Shown here piece after piece: positions 6,171 to 7,611 of a stretch of DNA of 7,611 nt. Under the pieces are notes generated by a model. It worked only from the letters and a program-made list of their open reading frames with translations, ran no database searches and was not told the origin of the DNA. Positions within the stretch are counted from its first letter, which is position 1. Each line of letters starts with the position of its first letter. Source of the DNA: CBFGWV01 sp965652545 (GTDB lineage: Bacteria > Pseudomonadota > Gammaproteobacteria > Competibacterales > Competibacteraceae); contig CBFGWV010000238.1 of assembly GCA_965652545.1 (NCBI GenBank), forward strand, positions 1-7,611. The letters run 5' to 3'. The translations under genes and the position numbers were made by a program.

Positions 6171-7391
6171 ATGGTGTGGTTTAAACGCGCGCTGATGCTC
6201 ATCGTTCTGGCCGCGATCGTCGGTGCAATCATCTATGCGCTGATGCCCAAGCCGGTGCCGGTGGACGTGGCGACGATCGGGCGCGGGACGATCGAGGTGA
6301 CCGTCGATGAGGAGGGGGTGGCGTCGGTGCGCGATGTGTATCGCCTGTCCACCCCGATCGGCGGTTCGCTGGCGCGCTTGGCGCTGGAGGTCGGCGACAC
6401 GGTCAAGCGCGATGTCACGGTCGTGGCCGAGATCCGGCCGGCGGAGCCGGCGTTTCTGGATTCGCGCGCGCGCCGCGAGTTGGAGGCCGCCGCCGGTGCG
6501 GCTACGGCGGCGGTGAGCCTGGCCGAGGCCGAAGTCAGCCGTGCCCGCGCCGAGGCGCGTCTGGCCGAGGCGGACTTGGCCCGCGCGGCGCGCTTGTCGC
6601 GCACGGGCACGATTTCCGAGCGCGCCTTGGAGGAGGCGGGGATCCAGAAGGATGTGGCGCTTGCGCGGGTGCGTCAGGCCGAGGCCAATCTGGAGTTGCG
6701 CCAGCGTGAGCTGGACAGTGCGCGGGCGCGGTTGATTCAGCCGGACAGCCGTGAACACGACGGCAATGGCTCGTGCTGTGTGCTGGTGCGTTCGCCGGTG
6801 GATGGGGTGGTGTTGGCCTTGCACGCGGAAAGCGAGCAGGTGGTGACCGCCGGTGCGCTGATCGCGGAGATCGGCGATCCGGAGGACATCGAGATTGTGG
6901 TGGATCTGTTGTCGACGGATGCGGTGCAGGTGAGCCGGGGTGCGGTGGCGCGTATCGAGGGCTGGGGTGGCGAGGGTTCGCTGACGGCGCGGGTGCGGCG
7001 GATCGAGCCGTCGGCGTTTACCAAGGTCTCGGCCCTGGGTATCGAGGAGCAGCGGGTCAATGTGGTGCTCGATCTGGTGGAGCCACCGACGGATTGGCGC
7101 CGTTTGGGGCATGCATTCCGGGTGTATGCGCGGATCCGCCTCTGGCAGGGGGAGGATGTGGTGCGGGTGCCGTTGGCGGCGCTGTTCCGGCGCGGTGCGC
7201 AGTGGTCGGTGTTCCGGGTGGCCGATGGGGTGGCGGTATTGACGCCGGTGACGATCGATCATCGGGATACGCAGCATGCGCAGGTGGTGGATGGGCTGGC
7301 GCCGGGGGATACGGTCGTTCTGTATCCGGGTGATCGGGTGGAGGACGGTGTGGCCGTGCAGACGCGGGAGAACGCCGGCGGTAGTACTTAG
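6171..7391 (+). CDS. HlyD/MacA-type periplasmic adaptor (membrane fusion protein)
   Basis: Predicted to bridge the permease to an outer-membrane channel. The 406-residue protein has an N-terminal anchor (about 7-25) with no lipobox cysteine. A first lipoyl half-motif (STPIGGSLARLALEVGDTV, 60-78) is followed by an Ala/Glu/Arg-rich alpha-hairpin (about 97-190), the second lipoyl half (VRSPVDGVVLALHAESEQVV), a beta-barrel region, and a membrane-proximal end (VVRVPLAALFRR onward). The hairpin tip contains R138, L142 and S149, matching the R-x3-L-x6-S motif that adaptors such as MacA and AcrA use to dock TolC. An unusual DGNGSCC stretch with two adjacent cysteines lies just before the second lipoyl half. 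The start is six bases after the permease stop with a GGGAG site. No outer-membrane channel gene follows within the window. Substrate unknown. Confidence 0.93.
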   Translation: MVWFKRALMLIVLAAIVGAIIYALMPKPVPVDVATIGRGTIEVTVDEEGVASVRDVYRLSTPIGGSLARLALEVGDTVKRDVTVVAEIRPAEPAFLDSRARRELEAAAGAATAAVSLAEAEVSRARAEARLAEADLARAARLSRTGTISERALEEAGIQKDVALARVRQAEANLELRQRELDSARARLIQPDSREHDGNGSCCVLVRSPVDGVVLALHAESEQVVTAGALIAEIGDPEDIEIVVDLLSTDAVQVSRGAVARIEGWGGEGSLTARVRRIEPSAFTKVSALGIEEQRVNVVLDLVEPPTDWRRLGHAFRVYARIRLWQGEDVVRVPLAALFRRGAQWSVFRVADGVAVLTPVTIDHRDTQHAQVVDGLAPGDTVVLYPGDRVEDGVAVQTRENAGGST

Positions 7392-7611
7392 TCACGTGCC
7401 GGTTCGAGTTCCTCTCGCCCTAAACTGAGTGTCGAACCCGGAAGGGGCCACCCCCTGGGATCGCCGAGTTGTACTCGGCAGCCGGCTGAAAGCCGGCCGT
7501 CTGAAGGACTTTTGACGTTGCTCCGGCTTTGCGCTGGGCTCATGGTCTTCTTGGTCCGTGCCTGAACCCCGCCTTCCAGGCTGGGCAGGACGCGGGCAGA
7601 CGCGCTGTGAA
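7392..7611. other. hairpin-rich non-coding tail, possible edge of a structured or mobile element
   Basis: No convincing gene is seen here. The stretch is rich in short inverted repeats: GGTTCGA (7401-7407) with TCGAACC (7432-7438); AGGGG (7443-7447) with CCCCT (7452-7456); GCCGAGT/ACTCGGC (7463-7479) and GCCGGCT/AGCCGGC (7481-7497), the last two with three-base loops and one base between them; and CGTC/GACG (7498-7501, 7514-7517). A TTTT run at 7510-7513 follows about 12 bases after the last strong stem, too far for a classic intrinsic terminator. The hairpins may still end the exporter transcript, or they may belong to a repeat, an insertion-sequence end or a structured RNA extending beyond the window. 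Confidence 0.4.
7463..7497. other. two tandem perfect 7-bp hairpins
   Basis: GCCGAGT-TGT-ACTCGGC, one base, then GCCGGCT-GAA-AGCCGGC. Both stems are perfect and lie 72 bases after the adaptor stop. They could form the 3' end of the exporter mRNA or part of a larger folded element. The roughly symmetric design means they would fold on either strand. Confidence 0.6.

Noticed and set aside
6096..7277. 393-codon open frame on the minus strand, antisense to the adaptor
   Set aside because: Its composition is dominated by His, Arg, Pro and Gln with no recognisable motif. The adaptor frame on the plus strand is clearly real.
7398..7421. tRNA 3'-end-like string (GGTTCGAGTTCC then CTCGCCC), as might mark an attachment site
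   Set aside because: The bases flanking the TTCGAGT loop do not form a T-arm stem, there is no CCA or matching acceptor strand, and no integrase gene is present.
7481..7517. intrinsic terminator after the adaptor gene
   Set aside because: The TTTT run is about 12 bases beyond the stem rather than adjacent, so the classic criteria are not met. A termination role remains possible but is not called.
7388..7543. 51-codon minus-strand frame at the right edge, open upstream to the window end
   Set aside because: It runs straight through the tandem hairpins, has no ribosome binding site or recognisable motif, and its stop collides with the adaptor stop. Chance openness in GC-rich DNA is more likely.

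Overview
The window is GC-rich and densely coded. It carries a REP-type palindromic repeat pair and a tripartite envelope exporter with an inner-membrane and periplasmic layout, so it comes from a Gram-negative bacterium. A gammaproteobacterium fits best, because GTAG-headed REP/REPIN repeats are typical there, but no rRNA or other taxonomic marker is present. The lineage is therefore inference.

Layout, left to right: (1) a TetR/AcrR-family repressor with a WHG-type C-terminal domain on the minus strand (20-652), divergent from (2) a conserved gene of unknown function resembling DUF3228 on the plus strand (751-1329). (3) A 119-bp REPIN-like element (1324-1442) has two perfect 35-bp inverted arms. 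It lies between two convergent genes and supplies the stop codon of both. (4) A minus-strand gene pair with a 4-bp ATGA overlap encodes a SAM-dependent methyltransferase (2065-2919) and a P-loop sulfotransferase (1427-2068). (5) A divergent non-coding gap (2920-3087) contains a strong GC hairpin and a 12-bp perfect palindrome. (6) A plus-strand operon encodes an ABC exporter: LolD/MacB-type ATPase (3088-3798), a 789-residue permease that looks like two 4-TM FtsX/LolC-type units fused in tandem (3795-6164), and a HlyD/MacA-type periplasmic adaptor with an intact TolC-docking RLS motif (6171-7391). (7) The last 220 bp hold no convincing gene but several tight hairpins, possibly the edge of a mobile or structured element that continues past the window.

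The ATPase, permease and adaptor should form one machine in which ATP hydrolysis drives the FtsX-type permease. The adaptor would hand substrate to a TolC-family outer-membrane channel encoded elsewhere. The substrate cannot be read from the sequence. The adjacent divergent methyltransferase-sulfotransferase pair could tailor a small molecule or lipid that the pump handles, but this rests on proximity only. The TetR regulator is two kilobases away and may control itself, the DUF3228-like gene or the exporter. I see no clearly new system. The most distinctive points are the REPIN that ends two genes, the duplicated permease combined with an adaptor, and the hairpin-rich right edge.
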